A stretch of 64,000 bases of DNA, taken from the NCBI RefSeq assembly GCF_009910705.1, contig NZ_JAAAXJ010000004.1, forward strand, positions 248,001 to 312,000. The letters run 5' to 3'. The notes beneath the pieces were generated by a model that made no database searches, was not told where the DNA came from, and worked only from the letters and a program-made list of their open reading frames with translations. Both the position numbers and the translations under genes were made by a program. This document shows, one piece after another, positions 1-9,466 of this stretch; the stretch's first letter is position 1; the number at the start of each line of letters is the position of its first letter. The stretch is from Microvirga arsenatis. GTDB lineage: Bacteria; Pseudomonadota; Alphaproteobacteria; Rhizobiales; Beijerinckiaceae.

Positions 1-684
1 GGTGGCGATCAGGTAATCCACGTCGCCGTTCTGGAAGAGCTCGACCTGGGCGTTGCGGGTCCGGGGCGACAGCGCCCCGAGCACCACCGCCGCGCCGCCG
101 CTCTGGCGGCGGATGAGCTCGGCGATGCCGTAGACCTCCTCCGCCGAGAAGGCGACGATGGCCGAGCGGCGGGGCAGGCGCGAGACCTTCTTCTCGCCGG
201 CGAAGGAGAGCTTCGACAGGCGCGGGCGGGTGACCACATGGACGCCGGGGATGAGCGCCTCGACCAGCGGGCGCATGGTGGCCGAGCCGATCAGCAGGGT
301 CTCCTCGCGTCCGCGCTGGTTGAGCACCCGGTCGGTGAACACATGGCCCCGGTCGAGGTCGGCGGCGAGCTGGATCTCGTCCACGGCCACGAAGGCGAGG
401 TCGAGGTCCCGCGGCATCGCCTCGACGGTGGAGATCCAGTAGCGCGGCCGGTCCGGCTTGATCTTCTCCTCGCCGGTGATGAGGGCGACGTTGTGGGGAC
501 CTGCCTTCTCCACCACGCGGTTGTAGACCTCGCGGGCGAGCAGGCGCAGGGGCAGGCCGATCATCCCGCTGTCGTGGCCGAGCATGCGCTCGATGGCGAG
601 GTGGGTCTTGCCGGTATTGGTGGGGCCGAGCACGGCGGTGACGCCGCGCGCACGCGCCTGCGGGGGAAGGGAACGACGGGCCAT
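1..684 (-). CDS. SUV3-like DExH-box RNA helicase, N-terminal part (cut by left window edge)
   Basis: The reverse strand is open from an ATG at 684 to the window edge, giving the first 228 residues. Visible helicase motifs are a Walker A GPTNTGKT (residues 20-27), a Walker B of the DEIQ type (102-105) and motif III SAT (134-136). The motif I and II sequences are those of the SUV3/mgpS-like group of alphaproteobacteria, related to the mitochondrial degradosome helicase, rather than of DEAD-box proteins. A role in RNA turnover is inferred from the family. The C-terminal half lies outside the window, so its length and any C-terminal extension cannot be judged. Confidence 0.85.
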   Translation of the reverse strand, partial: MARRSLPPQARARGVTAVLGPTNTGKTHLAIERMLGHDSGMIGLPLRLLAREVYNRVVEKAGPHNVALITGEEKIKPDRPRYWISTVEAMPRDLDLAFVAVDEIQLAADLDRGHVFTDRVLNQRGREETLLIGSATMRPLVEALIPGVHVVTRPRLSKLSFAGEKKVSRLPRRSAIVAFSAEEVYGIAELIRRQSGGAAVVLGALSPRTRNAQVELFQNGDVDYLIAT

Positions 685-873
685 GCCTGGATGTCGGGTA
701 ATCGGTGAACGTCCCGGAAAAACGAGAGGCTTGACGGGCCGGATGCCGGAGCCGGGAGCCTTCTTGACAAGGCAGCCTGGCCCTCGCGGTCGGCTGCGGG
801 CTATCCCCTTATATGGAGGCGAGTGCCGCTTTCGCTACCCGTAGCGGACGCTTTCGCCCAGCATTTTCAGGGC

Positions 874-1734
874 TTATCGGAGGGCGCCGGCCTTGATGGC
901 CTCGTCCGCCCGCACAGCCCGGCGCATCGGCGCGGACGCCTTCCCGTCCCCTTCCAGCGACCAGAGCGAAGCCTGCATCTCGCCCACACCGATCATGGTG
1001 CGCACCGAAACCTTCAGGGGGAAGAGCAGCCGCGGCCCCTCGACGGGGGCGAGCCAGACGGACATGTCCCGGTTCTCCTGCATGAACTTGGTGGCCGGGC
1101 GCTCGGTCCGGTGACCCGAGATCGGCACGTAGCGGGCGTTGCAGACGAGGACCGGGCCGGAATAGCCGGGCACCTCCACGCTCTTCGTCTCCCCATAGGT
1201 GAGCACCACGTTCATCCGGGAGGCGCCGTCGAAGACCGGGATGGTGCGGTTGCAGTTAACCGGATCGGTCAGGGGCTTAGCCTCGAGCGCCGGCATGATG
1301 AGCGCGCTCATGGGATCGACCACGCCCTTCTTGTCGGCCGGCTTGACCGGAACCCGGTCGGGCTTGGGCTCGAGAGGCGGATCGATCTCCACCTCGGCCA
1401 CTTGGCCGCCCTTCAGGCCCATGCGGACGCTGCGCTGGTTCTCGGATGTTTTCGACAGGACGGCGAACCTCGTCGAGCGCGGCGCCGCTCCCGCGAGGGT
1501 GCCGGATGCGCTCGCCTCGCCCCTGCCCCCGGTGAGGATCATGGCGAGGCCCGTCAGCTTCGCATGCCCCTGCATCTCGTAGCGGGAGCCCTTGAAGGAC
1601 GACACGAGGTCGGCCTTCCCGAGGGGCAGGCCGGCCAGGGAGAGGTCATAGCTCACCTTGAGGGTCTGGGCCTGCGCAAGCGAGGCCGTTCCGGCAAAGG
1701 CCAAGGTGACGAGAGCTGAGGCGATGAAGCGCAT
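874..1734 (-). CDS. DUF3108 family secreted protein
   Basis: This 286-residue protein starts at MRFIASALVTLAF, which begins a clean Sec signal peptide ending near AQA-QT. An ATG 12 codons upstream (1770) is open but would spoil the signal. The mature part matches the DUF3108 pattern: an N-terminal beta-rich segment after the signal (YDLSLAGLPLGKADL) and a later V-C-N-A-R-Y segment. Function is unknown; DUF3108 proteins are periplasmic or envelope-associated. It stands alone, with about 190 bp to the helicase gene downstream and a 232-bp region shared with the divergent rpmB upstream. Confidence 0.8.
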   Translation of the reverse strand: MRFIASALVTLAFAGTASLAQAQTLKVSYDLSLAGLPLGKADLVSSFKGSRYEMQGHAKLTGLAMILTGGRGEASASGTLAGAAPRSTRFAVLSKTSENQRSVRMGLKGGQVAEVEIDPPLEPKPDRVPVKPADKKGVVDPMSALIMPALEAKPLTDPVNCNRTIPVFDGASRMNVVLTYGETKSVEVPGYSGPVLVCNARYVPISGHRTERPATKFMQENRDMSVWLAPVEGPRLLFPLKVSVRTMIGVGEMQASLWSLEGDGKASAPMRRAVRADEAIKAGALR

Positions 1735-1833
1735 AGGGCTGTCCCGATAGTCTATTCCGTTGCATCGCACGAGATTCAGAATAAATCATGACCATGGGCT
1801 TGCAAAAAAACGTGATGCGGCGGCGGGCTATTC

Positions 1834-1863
1834 TTGACGCACGCCCCCTTTTCGGCCTATAGG
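1834..1863 (+). promoter_or_regulatory. Sigma-70-like promoter for rpmB
   Basis: TTGACG at 1834-1839 and TATAGG at 1858-1863 are separated by 18 bp and lie about 100 bp upstream of the rpmB start. This is one of the few near-consensus promoters in the window, as expected for a ribosomal protein gene. Confidence 0.6.
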
Positions 1864-1966
1864 CTCGCACCTTCCAAGGACTTCTGGTGTCCGGCCGCGC
1901 GGGATCTGCGATCCGCAAACCCGCGAACTTGGGTCGCGACCCTCATTAGACGATAGGATTGAACCC

Positions 1967-2257
1967 ATGTCGCGCCGTTGCGAACTGACCGGCAAGGCCG
2001 TGCTGAGTGGCCACCTGGTGAGCCACTCGAACCGCAAGACGAAGCGGAAGTTCCTGCCGAACCTCTGCAACGTCACGCTCCAGTCTGACACCCTGCAGCG
2101 CTCGATCCGCATGCGCATCTCCGCCAACGCCCTGCGTTCGGTCGAGCACCGCGGCGGCCTCGACGCCTTCCTGGCCAAGGCCAAGGCTGAGGAGCTCTCC
2201 ACCACCGCCCTGGCGGTGAAGCGCGAGATCGAGAAGAAGCTCGCCGCTGCGAGCTGA
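1967..2257 (+). CDS. rpmB: 50S ribosomal protein L28
   Basis: The 96-residue product begins [20 protein letters not shown] and has the conserved basic R-K-F-x-P-N-L segment (residues 27-33) of L28. It is longer than the 78-residue E. coli protein, as is usual in alphaproteobacteria. It binds 23S rRNA in the large subunit. It is monocistronic here: a consensus-like promoter lies upstream and an intrinsic terminator directly follows. Confidence 0.97.
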   Translation: MSRRCELTGKAVLSGHLVSHSNRKTKRKFLPNLCNVTLQSDTLQRSIRMRISANALRSVEHRGGLDAFLAKAKAEELSTTALAVKREIEKKLAAAS

Positions 2258-2285
2258 TCTCGTCTGCTTTCGAGAACCGGCTTTG

Positions 2286-2311
2286 CGGGCGGCCCTGGTG
2301 CCGCCCGTTTT
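2286..2311 (+). terminator. Intrinsic terminator after rpmB
   Basis: A 7-bp G+C stem (CGGGCGG at 2286-2292, CCGCCCG at 2301-2307) with an 8-nt loop is followed by TTTT, 28 bp after the rpmB stop codon. Confidence 0.8.
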
Positions 2312-2353
2312 GCGTCGTGTATGAAGCTTGAGACTTGCCCGACGAGGCTGCCC

Positions 2354-2977
2354 ATGACCCAGATCGACCGCCGCGACTTCCTCCTTGCGCTCACAGCGAT
2401 GACGCTGGTGGTGCTCTCGTCGAACATCCTGGTCCAGCATCCCTTTGCCTATTGGGGCATGGGGGACTACCTGACCTGGGGCGCCTTCAGCTATCCCGTC
2501 TCCTTCCTGATCACCGACCTGTCGAACCGCCGCTTCGGCCCCAAGGGAGCGCGCCGGGTGGTCTATGCGGGCTTCGTGCTGGCTGTGGCGCTGTCCGTCG
2601 TGCTGGCGACGCCGCGCATCGCCATCGCGTCGGGCGCGGCTTTCCTGACGGCTCAGCTTCTGGACATCGGCATCTTCTCCCGCCTGCGCAACCGGGCCTG
2701 GTGGATGCCGCCCTTCATCTCCTCGGTGATCTCGTCCGGCCTCGACACGGCGATCTTCTTCTCCTTCGCCTTCTATTGCGGCGCGGTGCCGGGCCTCGGC
2801 CTCACGATCAGCGAGATGCTGGGCCAGACCGGAATCGCGGACGAGTGCATCGCCCTGCCCTGGGTGAACCTCGCGGTGGCGGACTACCTGGTGAAGCTGG
2901 CGCTCGCCGTCATCGCCATTGCCCCCTATGGCGCCATCCTGGCGCTGATGCGCCCGAGGCTGCAGCGGGCCGCCTGA
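2354..2977 (+). CDS. VUT/YhhQ family queuosine precursor transporter
   Basis: The 207-residue integral membrane protein (about six hydrophobic segments) carries the YhhQ/DUF165 signature around GDYLTWGAFSYPVSFLITDL and the following N-R-R-F-G-P-K-x-A-R segment. YhhQ proteins import 7-cyano- or 7-aminomethyl-7-deazaguanine for queuosine modification of tRNA; the substrate here is inferred. The start at MTQIDRRDF (2354) was preferred over an open ATG 11 codons upstream, which would fall close to the rpmB terminator. It converges on the phytase-like gene, with the two stop codons adjacent. Confidence 0.85.
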   Translation: MTQIDRRDFLLALTAMTLVVLSSNILVQHPFAYWGMGDYLTWGAFSYPVSFLITDLSNRRFGPKGARRVVYAGFVLAVALSVVLATPRIAIASGAAFLTAQLLDIGIFSRLRNRAWWMPPFISSVISSGLDTAIFFSFAFYCGAVPGLGLTISEMLGQTGIADECIALPWVNLAVADYLVKLALAVIAIAPYGAILALMRPRLQRAA

Positions 2978-3982
2978 TCAGGCGGCCAGCGCGAATTCGA
3001 GCAGCAGGGTTCGCTGCAGCGCGCTGAAATTGTTGTCGGAGATCAGGGAGAGAACCGTCTCGCCGCCCTCGCGGTGGACGGCGAGCCCCTCCATGTTGTC
3101 GACCTGGTGCGAGGCCTCGCTTTCGTAGAGCACCTCGCCCTCGACCCGCGCATCCGGCCTGATCGTGCCTGCCGCGATGCGGCGCAGGCGGCAGCCGAAG
3201 CCCCCGAAAAGCGAGAAACGCCGCTCCAGGATGACGGCATCCCCATCGGGCAGGAAGGCCATGTCGGTGACGTCGTAGCCGCCGGAGAGAACCACCTGGA
3301 ACGCGCCCAGCCGGGATCCCGTGAGGATGAAGCCGCTGCCTCCCTCGGCTATGCCGATGAGGGCGCCGCTCAGGGGCGAACGCTGCGGCGCGACGGCGAT
3401 CGCCTCCAGGCCGCCATTGCTCGGCAGATCCCTCAGCGCCTTCGGGGTGGGGATGGGAACGCCCCGGATGATGCTCCCTGCGGCACTCCGCTCGAAGCGG
3501 ATCACCGCGTGGTTGCGCTCGACGCCGACGAAGGCCGCGCCGCCGGCTACGGCGAAGCTCTCGGTGTCGTAATAGCGCGAGCGCCGCATCGGAACGCCGT
3601 TGCCCAGGATCAGGGGGGAGAGCACCGGGTTGGACAAGCCCGAGAGCCGCCCGTCCGAGGTCTCGATGCGGGCTTTCAGCACCTGCGCATTGTCGGCAAG
3701 GGCGATCAACTCCTCCCCGGTGCCCGAGCGCCAGAGCCCTGAGAAGCCGCCGAAGGCCTCGATGGGGGAACGCAGGTCGATGCCGGCGCGGAAGACCAGG
3801 GCGCCGAAGCGGCTGCGGTCCGGATCGGTCGTGGAGAGCCGGGCGATCGGCCGGGCATTCACCGCAATCGGGGTCGCTCCCCGGAAGGCCTGCGGGCGCT
3901 GCGCCAGGGCGACGCCCGTGCCCACGAGAGTCGCGGCGGCTGCGCCGCCGCCGAGCAGGAACCGGCGCCGGGTGAGCCTCAA
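2978..3982 (-). CDS. Esterase-like activity of phytase family protein with Tat-type signal
   Basis: The 334-residue product starts at a TTG whose TTGA overlaps the TGA stop of cobT, so the two genes are probably translationally coupled. The N-terminus [11 protein letters not shown] followed by an alanine-rich hydrophobic stretch looks like a twin-arginine signal. The rest fits the Phytase-like (PF13449) beta-propeller family: S-G-L segments, then D-N-M-E-G-L-A-V, and an ending S-D-N-N-F-S. Members are periplasmic or extracellular; the substrate is unknown. No better start codon exists upstream in this frame. Pairing with cobT is seen, but a shared role in cobalamin metabolism is not established. 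Confidence 0.8.
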   Translation of the reverse strand: MRLTRRRFLLGGGAAAATLVGTGVALAQRPQAFRGATPIAVNARPIARLSTTDPDRSRFGALVFRAGIDLRSPIEAFGGFSGLWRSGTGEELIALADNAQVLKARIETSDGRLSGLSNPVLSPLILGNGVPMRRSRYYDTESFAVAGGAAFVGVERNHAVIRFERSAAGSIIRGVPIPTPKALRDLPSNGGLEAIAVAPQRSPLSGALIGIAEGGSGFILTGSRLGAFQVVLSGGYDVTDMAFLPDGDAVILERRFSLFGGFGCRLRRIAAGTIRPDARVEGEVLYESEASHQVDNMEGLAVHREGGETVLSLISDNNFSALQRTLLLEFALAA

Positions 3983-5877
3983 GCGACGGCCCTGCGGCGG
4001 GGGGCGCCGCGGGCGGGCGGGCCGGCATTCTCCTCGAACAGCTCCGCCAGCTTCTCCGTCATCACCCCGCCGAGCTCCTCCGCATCCACGATGGTCACGG
4101 CGCGGCGATAATAGCGCGTCACGTCGTGGCCGATGCCGATGGCGATGAGTTCCACCGGCGAGCGGGTCTCGATCTCCTCGATGACGTAGCGCAGGTGGCG
4201 CTCGAGGTAGTTGCCGGGGTTCACCGACAGGGTCGAATCGTCCACGGGCGCACCGTCGGAGATCACCATCAGGATGCGCCGCTGCTCGGGCCGGCCGAGC
4301 AGGCGCTTGTGCGCCCAGTCGAGGGCCTCGCCGTCGATGTTCTCCTTGAGCAGGCCCTCGCGCATCATCAGGCCCAGGTTCTTGCGGGCGCGTCGCCAGG
4401 GGGCGTCCGCCGACTTGTAGATGATGTGGCGCAGGTCGTTGAGGCGGCCGGGATTGGCCGGCTTGCCGGCCTGCAGCCACGTCTCGCGCGCCTGGCCGCC
4501 CTTCCAGGCGCGGGTGGTGAAGCCGAGGATCTCGACCTTCACGCCGCAGCGCTCGAGCGTTCGGGCCAGGATGTCGGCGCAGGTGGCCGCCACGGTGATC
4601 GGACGCCCGCGCATGGAGCCGGAATTGTCGAGGAGCAGCGTCACCACCGTGTCGCGGAAGTTCGTGTCCTGCTCCTGCTTGAAGGAAAGCGGCTGGAACG
4701 GATCCATGACGATGCGCGGCAGGCGCGCCGGGTCGAGGGCGCCCTCCTCCAGGTCGAACTCCCAGGCCCGGTTCTGCTGCGCCATGAGGCGGCGCTGCAG
4801 GCGGTTGGCGAGACGGCCGACCACGCCCTGGAGATGGGCGAGCTGCTTGTCGAGATAGGCGCGCAGCCGCGTGAGCTCGTCTGCATCGCAGAGATCCTCC
4901 GCATGGATGATCTCGTCGAATTTCTGGGTATAGGCCTTGTAATCGGGCCCGCGCGCCTCGTTGGACCGGGTCGGCGGACGCCAGGACTCGCCGGCATCCT
5001 CCGAATCCGCCTCCTCGGATTCCTCGGGCAGCTCGCCGGAGGGTCCGTCGGCCTCCTCGGCGGCGCCGTCCTCCATCTCGTCGCTGGAATCCTCGCTGAC
5101 CTCCACCTCGGCGCGGTCGCCCTGGCTCTCCTGCTCGGATTCGCCTTCGCCCTGCTGCTCCTGCTGCTCGGACTCGTTATCCTCTTCGTTCTCCTCGTCC
5201 TCCGGGTCGAGGGCCGCGTCGTCGGCCATGTCCAGGGAGGAGAGCAGGTCGCGCACGCTGCGGGCGAAGCTGCGCTGGTTCTCGATGTTCTTGAGCAGGC
5301 CGTCGAGGTCGCGGCCGGCGCGCTCCTCGATGAAGTCGCGCCAGAGATCGACGATCTTGGCGGCGGAGGCCGGCGGCTTCTCGCCGGTCAGGCGCTCGCG
5401 CACCATGAGGGCGAGCGCATCCTCGAGGGGCGCATCGGCGCGGTCCGTGATGTCCTCGTACTTGCCGCCGCGATGGTAGCGGTCCTCCAGCATCGCGGAG
5501 ATGTTGGAGGAGATGCCGGCCATGCGCCGGGAGCCGATGGATTCCACGCGCGCCTGCTCGACCGCGTCGAACACGGCGCGGGCCGCCTGGCCCTCGGGGG
5601 CGAGCTTGCGGTGGAGCGTGGTGTCGTGGCAGGCCAGCCGCAGGGCCATGGCGTCCGCATTGCCGCGCAGGATCGCCACATCCTGGGCGGTCAACCGCCG
5701 GGGCGGCTCCGGCAGGCGGGCCTTGTCCTGGCCCATGAGCACCGGGCGGTCGGAGGCATAGGCGACCTCAAGATCCGGCTTGCGGGCGATCGCCTTCATG
5801 GTGCCGGCAATGGAGCGCTTCAGCGGCTCCGCCGGCGCTTCCTTCTTGTCACCTGGCTTGCGGTTCGAGATGGACAT
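3979..5877 (-). CDS. cobT: Cobaltochelatase subunit CobT
   Basis: This 632-residue protein has the CobT layout. An N-terminal helical domain is followed by a long acidic low-complexity linker (about residues 215-295, rich in E, D and S) and a C-terminal von Willebrand A domain with the MIDAS motif DNSGS near residue 417. With CobN and CobS it inserts cobalt into hydrogenobyrinic acid a,c-diamide in the aerobic B12 pathway. cobS lies upstream on the same strand, 159 bp away, with a palindromic repeat between them; cobN is not in the window. Confidence 0.96.
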   Translation of the reverse strand: MSISNRKPGDKKEAPAEPLKRSIAGTMKAIARKPDLEVAYASDRPVLMGQDKARLPEPPRRLTAQDVAILRGNADAMALRLACHDTTLHRKLAPEGQAARAVFDAVEQARVESIGSRRMAGISSNISAMLEDRYHRGGKYEDITDRADAPLEDALALMVRERLTGEKPPASAAKIVDLWRDFIEERAGRDLDGLLKNIENQRSFARSVRDLLSSLDMADDAALDPEDEENEEDNESEQQEQQGEGESEQESQGDRAEVEVSEDSSDEMEDGAAEEADGPSGELPEESEEADSEDAGESWRPPTRSNEARGPDYKAYTQKFDEIIHAEDLCDADELTRLRAYLDKQLAHLQGVVGRLANRLQRRLMAQQNRAWEFDLEEGALDPARLPRIVMDPFQPLSFKQEQDTNFRDTVVTLLLDNSGSMRGRPITVAATCADILARTLERCGVKVEILGFTTRAWKGGQARETWLQAGKPANPGRLNDLRHIIYKSADAPWRRARKNLGLMMREGLLKENIDGEALDWAHKRLLGRPEQRRILMVISDGAPVDDSTLSVNPGNYLERHLRYVIEEIETRSPVELIAIGIGHDVTRYYRRAVTIVDAEELGGVMTEKLAELFEENAGPPARGAPRRRAVA

Positions 5878-5902
5878 CTCACCTCCCTGACGCTTCGTCT
5901 TG

Positions 5903-6028
5903 TGTCATCCCCGCGAAGGCGGGGATCCATAACCACGACAGGATGAGGATGGTTGCCGCGTATCCACCTGATCCTGAAACGTCAGCGCTTATGGATTCCG
6001 GGCTCGGCTGCGCCGCCCCGGAATGACA
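5903..6028. repeat. REP-like palindromic element A (between cobS and cobT)
   Basis: Two hairpin-forming blocks bound this element: a left block with CCCCGC-GAAG-GCGGGG after GTCAT, and a right block GGATTCCGGG...CCCCGGAATGACA. The outer TGTCAT and ATGACA ends are inverted. It belongs with elements B-E of the window, which share the GTCAT...ATGAC borders and two internal stem-loops. Its position between two cooperating genes suggests a processing, stability or attenuation role, which is inference. Confidence 0.7.
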
Positions 6029-6036
6029 GGGTCGTT

Positions 6037-7026
6037 TTACGACAGCACCATGTTCACGGCGCTCTCCGGCAGTTCCTTGCCGAAGGAGCGCTGATAGAAC
6101 TCGGCCACGAGGGCGCGCTCCAGCTCGTCGCACTTGTTGAGGAAGGTGACGCGGAAGGCGAAGCCCGTGTCGCCGAAGATCTCGGCGTTTTCGGCCCAGG
6201 TGATCACCGTGCGCGGGCTCATGACGGTCGAGAGATCGCCGTTCATGAAGGCCGAGCGGGTGAGATCCGCCACGCGCACCATCTTGTTGACGATGTCCCG
6301 GCCCGCCGGATCCTCCTGGTAGTGCTTCGCCTTGGAGAGGACGATGTCCACCTCCTTGTCGTGCGGCAGGTAGTTGAGGGTGGTGACGATGGACCAGCGG
6401 TCCATCTGGCCCTGGTTGATCTGCTGCGTGCCGTGATAGAGGCCGGACGTGTCGCCGAGGCCCACCGTGTTGGCGGTGGCGAACAGCCGGAAGGCCGGGT
6501 GAGGCCGGATCACGCGCTTCTGGTCGAGGAGCGTGAGCTTGCCCGACTGCTCCAGCACGCGCTGGATCACGAACATCACGTCGGGACGGCCGGCATCGTA
6601 CTCGTCGAAGACCAGCGCAACATTGTTCTGCAGCGCCCAGGGCAGGATGCCGTCCTGGAAGGCCGTGACCTGCTTGCCCTCCTGGAGCACGATGGCATCC
6701 TTGCCGACGAGGTCGATGCGGGAGACGTGGCTGTCCAGGTTCACGCGCACGCAGGGCCAGTTGAGGCGGGCGGCCACCTGCTCGATATGGGTGGACTTGC
6801 CGGTGCCGTGATAGCCGGTGATCATCACGCGGCGGTTGCGGGCGAAGCCCGCCAGGATGGCCAGCGTCGTGTCCCGGTCGAAAAGATAGTCGGGGTCGAG
6901 GTCGGGCACGTGCTGCTCGGCCTGGGAGAAGGCCGGAACCTCCAGATCCGAGTCGATGCCGAAGACCTGTCGCACGGACACCTTCATATCGGGCAGAAGG
7001 GTCGCTGGCTCGGTATATGCGGTCAT
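6037..7026 (-). CDS. cobS: Cobaltochelatase subunit CobS (AAA+ ATPase)
   Basis: The 329-residue product starts at [20 protein letters not shown]. An upstream in-frame ATG at 7071 adds 15 residues unlike the family. It has an AAA+ Walker A (GYHGTGKS, about residues 72-79) and Walker B (LVFDEYDAG, about 140). CobS and CobT form the ATP-driven chaperone part of the cobalt chelatase. It is followed by cobT on the same strand. No cobalamin riboswitch was seen in the 120 bp upstream. Confidence 0.96.
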   Translation of the reverse strand: MTAYTEPATLLPDMKVSVRQVFGIDSDLEVPAFSQAEQHVPDLDPDYLFDRDTTLAILAGFARNRRVMITGYHGTGKSTHIEQVAARLNWPCVRVNLDSHVSRIDLVGKDAIVLQEGKQVTAFQDGILPWALQNNVALVFDEYDAGRPDVMFVIQRVLEQSGKLTLLDQKRVIRPHPAFRLFATANTVGLGDTSGLYHGTQQINQGQMDRWSIVTTLNYLPHDKEVDIVLSKAKHYQEDPAGRDIVNKMVRVADLTRSAFMNGDLSTVMSPRTVITWAENAEIFGDTGFAFRVTFLNKCDELERALVAEFYQRSFGKELPESAVNMVLS

Positions 7027-7145
7027 AGGGGCCTCTCGGTCAGGTTCAGGTCGGTGTCTTGAAAGCGTCATGGCTTCTTAACCCCCACGAGGGGGCGGTG
7101 CAATTTCCTAATAAGCCTATCGGCGCTGCATGAAAGGATGTGATG

Positions 7146-7775
7146 TCAGCAGAGCCCGGCGGTTTTGAGGGTGTCATGCGCCTTGATGATGTCGCGCAGG
7201 CGTTCCTCGAAGGAGCGGTCGCCGCCATTGGCGTCCGGATGGAAGCGCTTCACCAGGGACTTGTACTGGGCCTTGATGGCCGGAGCATCGGCGGTCTCGT
7301 CGAGCCCGAGGACATCCAGGGCGCGGCGCACGGCGCCCGTATGGCGCGGCCGCTTCGGCTCGGGGCTGGCCCGCCGGGTCCGTGCCTGCGTGAAATCCTC
7401 CCCGCGCAGGATGCCGAGGGGATCGAAATAGCCCCAGTCGCGCGGTTCGGCCTTCGCCGCCTGCCCCTCGCCGGCGCCGGAAGCGTTCACGCCCATGGCC
7501 CAGGTGGGCCGGTGGCCGATGACGGAGTCCTTCTGGAAGGCCGCGACGGCGGTATCCGACATGCCCGCGAAGTAGTTGTAGGAGGCGTTGTACTCGCGCA
7601 CGTGCTGCAGGCAGAAGCGGAAGTACTGCCCCTCCCGGTCCCGGCCCTTGGGCGCGCGGTATTCGCCCGCCGCCTTGCAGGAGGGATGCTCGCAGACAGG
7701 CCCCTTGGCCTCCTGCGGCTCCTCGCAGGAAGGCTTGATCCGGATGCGGTCGAAAAGAGGCGAGTTGAGATCCAT
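7146..7775 (-). CDS. J-domain (DnaJ) protein
   Basis: This 209-residue protein has a C-terminal J domain (about residues 145-205) with the HPD tripeptide in RFHPDANGGDRSFEERL. The N-terminal part has C-E-H-P-S-C and C-L-Q-H segments that may bind metal. The layout, J domain at the C-terminus with a small Cys-containing N-terminal domain, is common in alphaproteobacteria and differs from DnaJ proper. A DnaK partner role is inferred. It is divergent from the BolA gene (90 bp apart) and lies upstream of cobS on the same strand. Confidence 0.85.
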   Translation of the reverse strand: MDLNSPLFDRIRIKPSCEEPQEAKGPVCEHPSCKAAGEYRAPKGRDREGQYFRFCLQHVREYNASYNYFAGMSDTAVAAFQKDSVIGHRPTWAMGVNASGAGEGQAAKAEPRDWGYFDPLGILRGEDFTQARTRRASPEPKRPRHTGAVRRALDVLGLDETADAPAIKAQYKSLVKRFHPDANGGDRSFEERLRDIIKAHDTLKTAGLC

Positions 7776-7865
7776 GGTTCAATGATTATGAGTGGCTTCA
7801 GGCCCCGCGCCAAGGCCTGAACGCTTTTGGCCGCAGACCCGTTCAAAAAGGCTTTAACAATCAGC

Positions 7866-8132
7866 ATGACCCTCGCCCGCTGGATCACACAGACTTTGCA
7901 GGAGAACCTGCAGCCGACCGAACTGACCGTCACCGACGAATCAGAGAAGCATCACGGCCATGCAGGATGGCGGGAGGGCGGTGAAACTCACTTCCGTATT
8001 CATATCGTGTCGGAAGCCTTCTCCGGCAAGAGCCGGATCGAGCGTCACCGCCTCGTCAACGACACCCTGAAAGGCGCCTTCGACCGGGGGCTGCACGCCC
8101 TGGCCATCCAGGCCAAGGCGCCGGGGGAATGA
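7866..8132 (+). CDS. BolA family protein
   Basis: The 88-residue product starting MTLARWITQTLQENLQP has the BolA fold pattern, with D-E-S-E-K-H-H-G-H and a conserved V-S-x-x-F-x-G-K-S-R-I-x-R-H-R-L-V segment. BolA proteins pair with monothiol glutaredoxins in iron-sulfur cluster trafficking or act in stress responses. An in-frame TTG at 7827 would add 13 residues not typical of the family, so the ATG is preferred. It stands divergent from the J-domain gene. Confidence 0.92.
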   Translation: MTLARWITQTLQENLQPTELTVTDESEKHHGHAGWREGGETHFRIHIVSEAFSGKSRIERHRLVNDTLKGAFDRGLHALAIQAKAPGE

Positions 8133-8147
8133 GGCCGCGGGGCCTCG

Positions 8148-9314
8148 TCACTTAATCCGCTCGAGCACGCTCACATAATTCGCCACCGCGGCGCCGCCCA
8201 TGTTGAAGATGCCGCCGAGCACCGGGTTCCTGACCTGGATGCCGCCGGCGTCCTCGCAGAGCTGCATGGCGGAGAGCGCGTGCATGGAGACGCCCGTGGC
8301 GCCGATGGGGTGACCCTTGGCCTTGAGGCCGCCGGAGGGGTTCACCGGCAGCTTGCCGTCGCGGTTGGTCCAGCCCTCCTTGATCGCGATCGCCCCCTGG
8401 CCCGGAGGGGTCAGGCCCATGGCCTCGTACTCGATGAGCTCGGCGATGGTGAAGCAGTCGTGGGTCTCGACGAAGGAGAGGTCCGAGAGCTGAATGCCCG
8501 CCTGATCGAGCGCCCGCCGCCAGGCTTCCGCGCAGCCCTCGAACTGAACGATGTCGCGCTTGGACATGGGCAGGAAATCCTGCGCATGGGCCGTGGCGCG
8601 GAAGGCCACCGCCCGCTTCATGCGAAGCGCCGTTTCCGTATCGGCGATGACGAGCGCCGCCGCACCGTCCGAGACCAGGGAACAGTCGGTGCGCTTGAGG
8701 GGGCCTGCGACGTAAGGATTCTTGTCGCTCTCGGCGCGGCAGAACTCGAAGCCCAGATCCTTGCGCATCTGGGCATAGGGGTTGTCGACTCCGTTCTTGT
8801 GGTTCTTGGCGGCGATCATCGCGAGCGCATCCGACTGGTCGCCGTAGCGCTGGAAATAGGTGCCTGCGATCTTGCCGAACACGCCCGCGAAGCCGCCCGG
8901 CGTCTCGCCGTCCTCCGGCACGTAGGAACAGCGCAGCAGGATGTTGCCGATCTCAGGGCCGGGCGTGCGGGTCATCTGCTCGACGCCCACCACGAGCACG
9001 GTCCTGGCACGCTTGGCCTCGATGGTCTTGATCGCCTGGTGCACGGCGGCGGAACCCGTGGCGCAGGCGTTCTCGACCCGGGTTGCCGGCTTGAACCGGA
9101 AGCGGTCACTGGCCTGGAACACGAGGGAAGCCGTGAAGTCCTGCGGGGAGAAGCCGCCGTTGAAATGACCGAGAACCACCTCGTCCACATCCTCGGGCCC
9201 AATGCCGGCATGCTCCAGCGCCTCGCTGGCCGCGCGGACGATCAGGCTCTCGACGGTCTCGGCGTCGAGCTTGCCGAAGGGGGTATGGGCCCAGCCGACG
9301 ATGCAGGCTGTCAT
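8148..9314 (-). CDS. Thiolase family protein (acetyl-CoA acetyltransferase-like)
   Basis: The 388-residue enzyme starts at MTACIVGWAHTPFGKLD; the frame is open for 33 more codons but that part is not thiolase-like. The nucleophilic cysteine lies in VENACATGSAAVHQA, and the C-terminal catalytic segment is GGLKAKGHPIGATGVS. An H-D-C-F segment also fits the SCP2-type thiolase branch. It probably makes or cleaves a 3-oxoacyl-CoA, but the chain length cannot be told from sequence. No other beta-oxidation gene is adjacent; it is divergent from the LOG gene. Confidence 0.87.
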   Translation of the reverse strand: MTACIVGWAHTPFGKLDAETVESLIVRAASEALEHAGIGPEDVDEVVLGHFNGGFSPQDFTASLVFQASDRFRFKPATRVENACATGSAAVHQAIKTIEAKRARTVLVVGVEQMTRTPGPEIGNILLRCSYVPEDGETPGGFAGVFGKIAGTYFQRYGDQSDALAMIAAKNHKNGVDNPYAQMRKDLGFEFCRAESDKNPYVAGPLKRTDCSLVSDGAAALVIADTETALRMKRAVAFRATAHAQDFLPMSKRDIVQFEGCAEAWRRALDQAGIQLSDLSFVETHDCFTIAELIEYEAMGLTPPGQGAIAIKEGWTNRDGKLPVNPSGGLKAKGHPIGATGVSMHALSAMQLCEDAGGIQVRNPVLGGIFNMGGAAVANYVSVLERIK

Positions 9315-9466
9315 GGAAGTCTCCTCAAGGATCGTGTCGTTGGGGACAAGGTGGCGATCTTTGCGCCTTTCAGCAAGTCGGAGATGCGCCTGCCCGTCCT
9401 GCCTCTTGAGCATGGGCGCGTCCTGTCGTTCATCGAGGGGACGGCACGAATCACGAGGAGATCTCC

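Noticed and set aside
7027-7145. Cobalamin riboswitch upstream of cobS
   Set aside because: No conserved B12-box-like core was seen in the region, which is only about 120 bp long.
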